Program-made: the position numbers and the translations under genes
Origin: DASQZT01 sp963728965
GTDB lineage: Bacteria > Acidobacteriota > Terriglobia > Bryobacterales > Bryobacteraceae
Assembly: GCA_963728965.1 (NCBI GenBank)
Contig: CAVSMH010000006.1
Span: forward strand, 992,001 to 1,056,000
Reading direction: 5' to 3'
DNA length: 64,000 nucleotides
The notes under the pieces: model-generated
The model's database searches: none
Told to the model about the DNA's origin: nothing
The model's input: only the letters and a program-made list of their open reading frames with translations
Shown: in pieces, positions 63,139 through 64,000 of the stretch
Layout of the letters: each line of letters opens with the position of its first letter
Numbering within the stretch: the stretch's first letter is position 1

Positions 63139-64000
63139 ATGACACGATGCGCAGGCTTCATCCTCGCGGCGGGCGCGCTGTTCGGCCAGCCGGCGACCGT
63201 TCGGGTCCAAATCGCGCCCGAGCGCGCGATCAACTCCTTCGATCCGGATAGCGCCCTCGGCAGCTCGATCGACGTTCTCTCCAAGACCGGCATCGACAAG
63301 GTCTACACACCGCATATCGTCCAGGAGGCGCTCTCGGCCGGGTGGGGCCCGATCACCTATCGCAACAACAGCGAGCTTCGCATGGCCGCGTGGCACTGGA
63401 CCGAAAACGGCGCCTGGAGCGACGCCGCCCACAACAGCGGGTATTTTACGGGCAGCAGCGAACTGAAACAGCCGCTCAAGTATATCCTGAGCTACGCCTT
63501 GCCCCACCGCGGCTTTTCGTCCAGTGGCGACCGGCCGCCGCAGTCGCCGAACCTGACCTATTGGAAGAGCAATCCGTATTTGACCAGCAAGTTGACCGGA
63601 GAGAGCGATTCCCTTCACCCGCAGTGGGTCGTGATGGACCTGCGTGCGGAGAAGCCGGTGAGCGCCGTCCGTGTGGTATGGGCAAATCCGTTCGCAAGAA
63701 GTTATCGCATCGATTACTGGGTCGGGACCGACCCGTTGAGCCGTACGCCCAAAGGAGAATGGAAGCCGTTCCCGCAGGGAATTGTGCGAAATGGCCAGGG
63801 AGGCGACGTCACGCTGAAGCTCGCGCCACAGCCGATCGGGACCCGATACCTGCGCGTCTGGATGACGGAATCGTCCGATACTTGCGACGAACACGGCCCC
63901 GGCGATGTGCGCAATTGCGTCGGATATGCGATTCAGGACTTCAAGGCGGAGGGCGTGGAAGCCGCCGCTTCGTATGTCACGTCCTCGATCGATCCTTGGC
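63139..64000 (+). CDS. Exported protein with a discoidin/F5-8C-like domain, 3' partial
   Basis: At least 287 residues, running off the right edge without a stop. Preceded by GGAGG five bases before the ATG. A short hydrophobic start (FILAAGALFGQ) suggests export. Around residues 160-260 the sequence SDSLHPQWVVMDL, VSAVRVVWANP, YRIDYWVGTDP and RYLRVWMTES has the strand pattern of an F5/8C (discoidin) carbohydrate-binding domain. The rest of the gene is outside the window. Large antisense open frames here are shadows of it. Confidence 0.65.
   Translation, partial: MTRCAGFILAAGALFGQPATVRVQIAPERAINSFDPDSALGSSIDVLSKTGIDKVYTPHIVQEALSAGWGPITYRNNSELRMAAWHWTENGAWSDAAHNSGYFTGSSELKQPLKYILSYALPHRGFSSSGDRPPQSPNLTYWKSNPYLTSKLTGESDSLHPQWVVMDLRAEKPVSAVRVVWANPFARSYRIDYWVGTDPLSRTPKGEWKPFPQGIVRNGQGGDVTLKLAPQPIGTRYLRVWMTESSDTCDEHGPGDVRNCVGYAIQDFKAEGVEAAASYVTSSIDPW

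Noticed and set aside
62953..63894. A 313-codon minus-strand frame at the right edge
   Set aside because: The plus-strand frame from 63139 has an RBS, export signal and discoidin-like strand pattern; the minus frame has none.

Overview
The window looks like an Acidobacteriota chromosome, most likely the Bryobacterales / 'Candidatus Solibacter' lineage. This is inferred from gene families, not from a search: a long carboxypeptidase-regulatory-domain TonB receptor, an acidobacterial-type duplicated permease (ADOP), a PD40/WD40 serine/threonine kinase, DUF4097 proteins, GC-rich codon use, and the rimO-yacG-pgpA and tgt-yajC-secDF runs. Both window edges cut genes.

Region 1 (1-12.7 kb) is ordinary core sequence. 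It holds two tandem pterin synthase paralogs with folE, a tightly coupled operon rimO-yacG-pgpA-(NHL protein)-cinA, a secreted glycoside hydrolase, a peptidoglycan-binding protein, an HtrA/Deg protease, an M20 peptidase coupled to a DMT transporter, and a dehydrogenase divergent from an ArsR-type repressor with a well-formed promoter/operator.

Region 2 (12.7-25.7 kb) is a disturbed accessory region. An IS110 element with a frameshifted transposase and strongly structured flanks is followed by an intact IS1380-type element, a broken HEXXH peptidase gene, a frameshifted ISL3-type element, a serine/threonine kinase with at least three frameshifts, and a cytochrome c gene fused by a junction to a truncated SNF2-type helicase. 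Next come an unknown gene, a two-motif PLD-family gene, two small excisionase-like HTH genes and a tyrosine recombinase that ends 42 bp from the 3' end of an initiator tRNA gene. I read 21.3-25.6 kb as the remnant of an integrated element carrying a helicase-PLD cassette, possibly a defence system. This is the most interesting part of the window, together with a selenocysteine tRNA gene just beyond it.

Region 3 (25.8-36.5 kb) holds a Crp/Fnr regulator, an M48 metalloprotease, an ECF sigma / anti-sigma / DUF4097 operon, a Tat-type sulfatase, galT, a YgfZ-like protein, a small membrane protein, and a metallo-hydrolase coupled to an alcohol dehydrogenase.

Region 4 (36.5-64 kb) is almost entirely on the minus strand. 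In transcription order: ADOP permease; tgt-yajC-secD-secF; tonB-exbB-exbD-exbD and three TPR-type genes; rnc; a two-component pair; a TolC / adaptor / RND pump with a beta-propeller protein; and the large TonB-dependent receptor. The secretion (YajC-SecDF), energy coupling (TonB-ExbBD) and outer-membrane receptor genes together suggest an envelope-transport neighbourhood. A partial discoidin-like secreted protein runs off the right edge on the plus strand.
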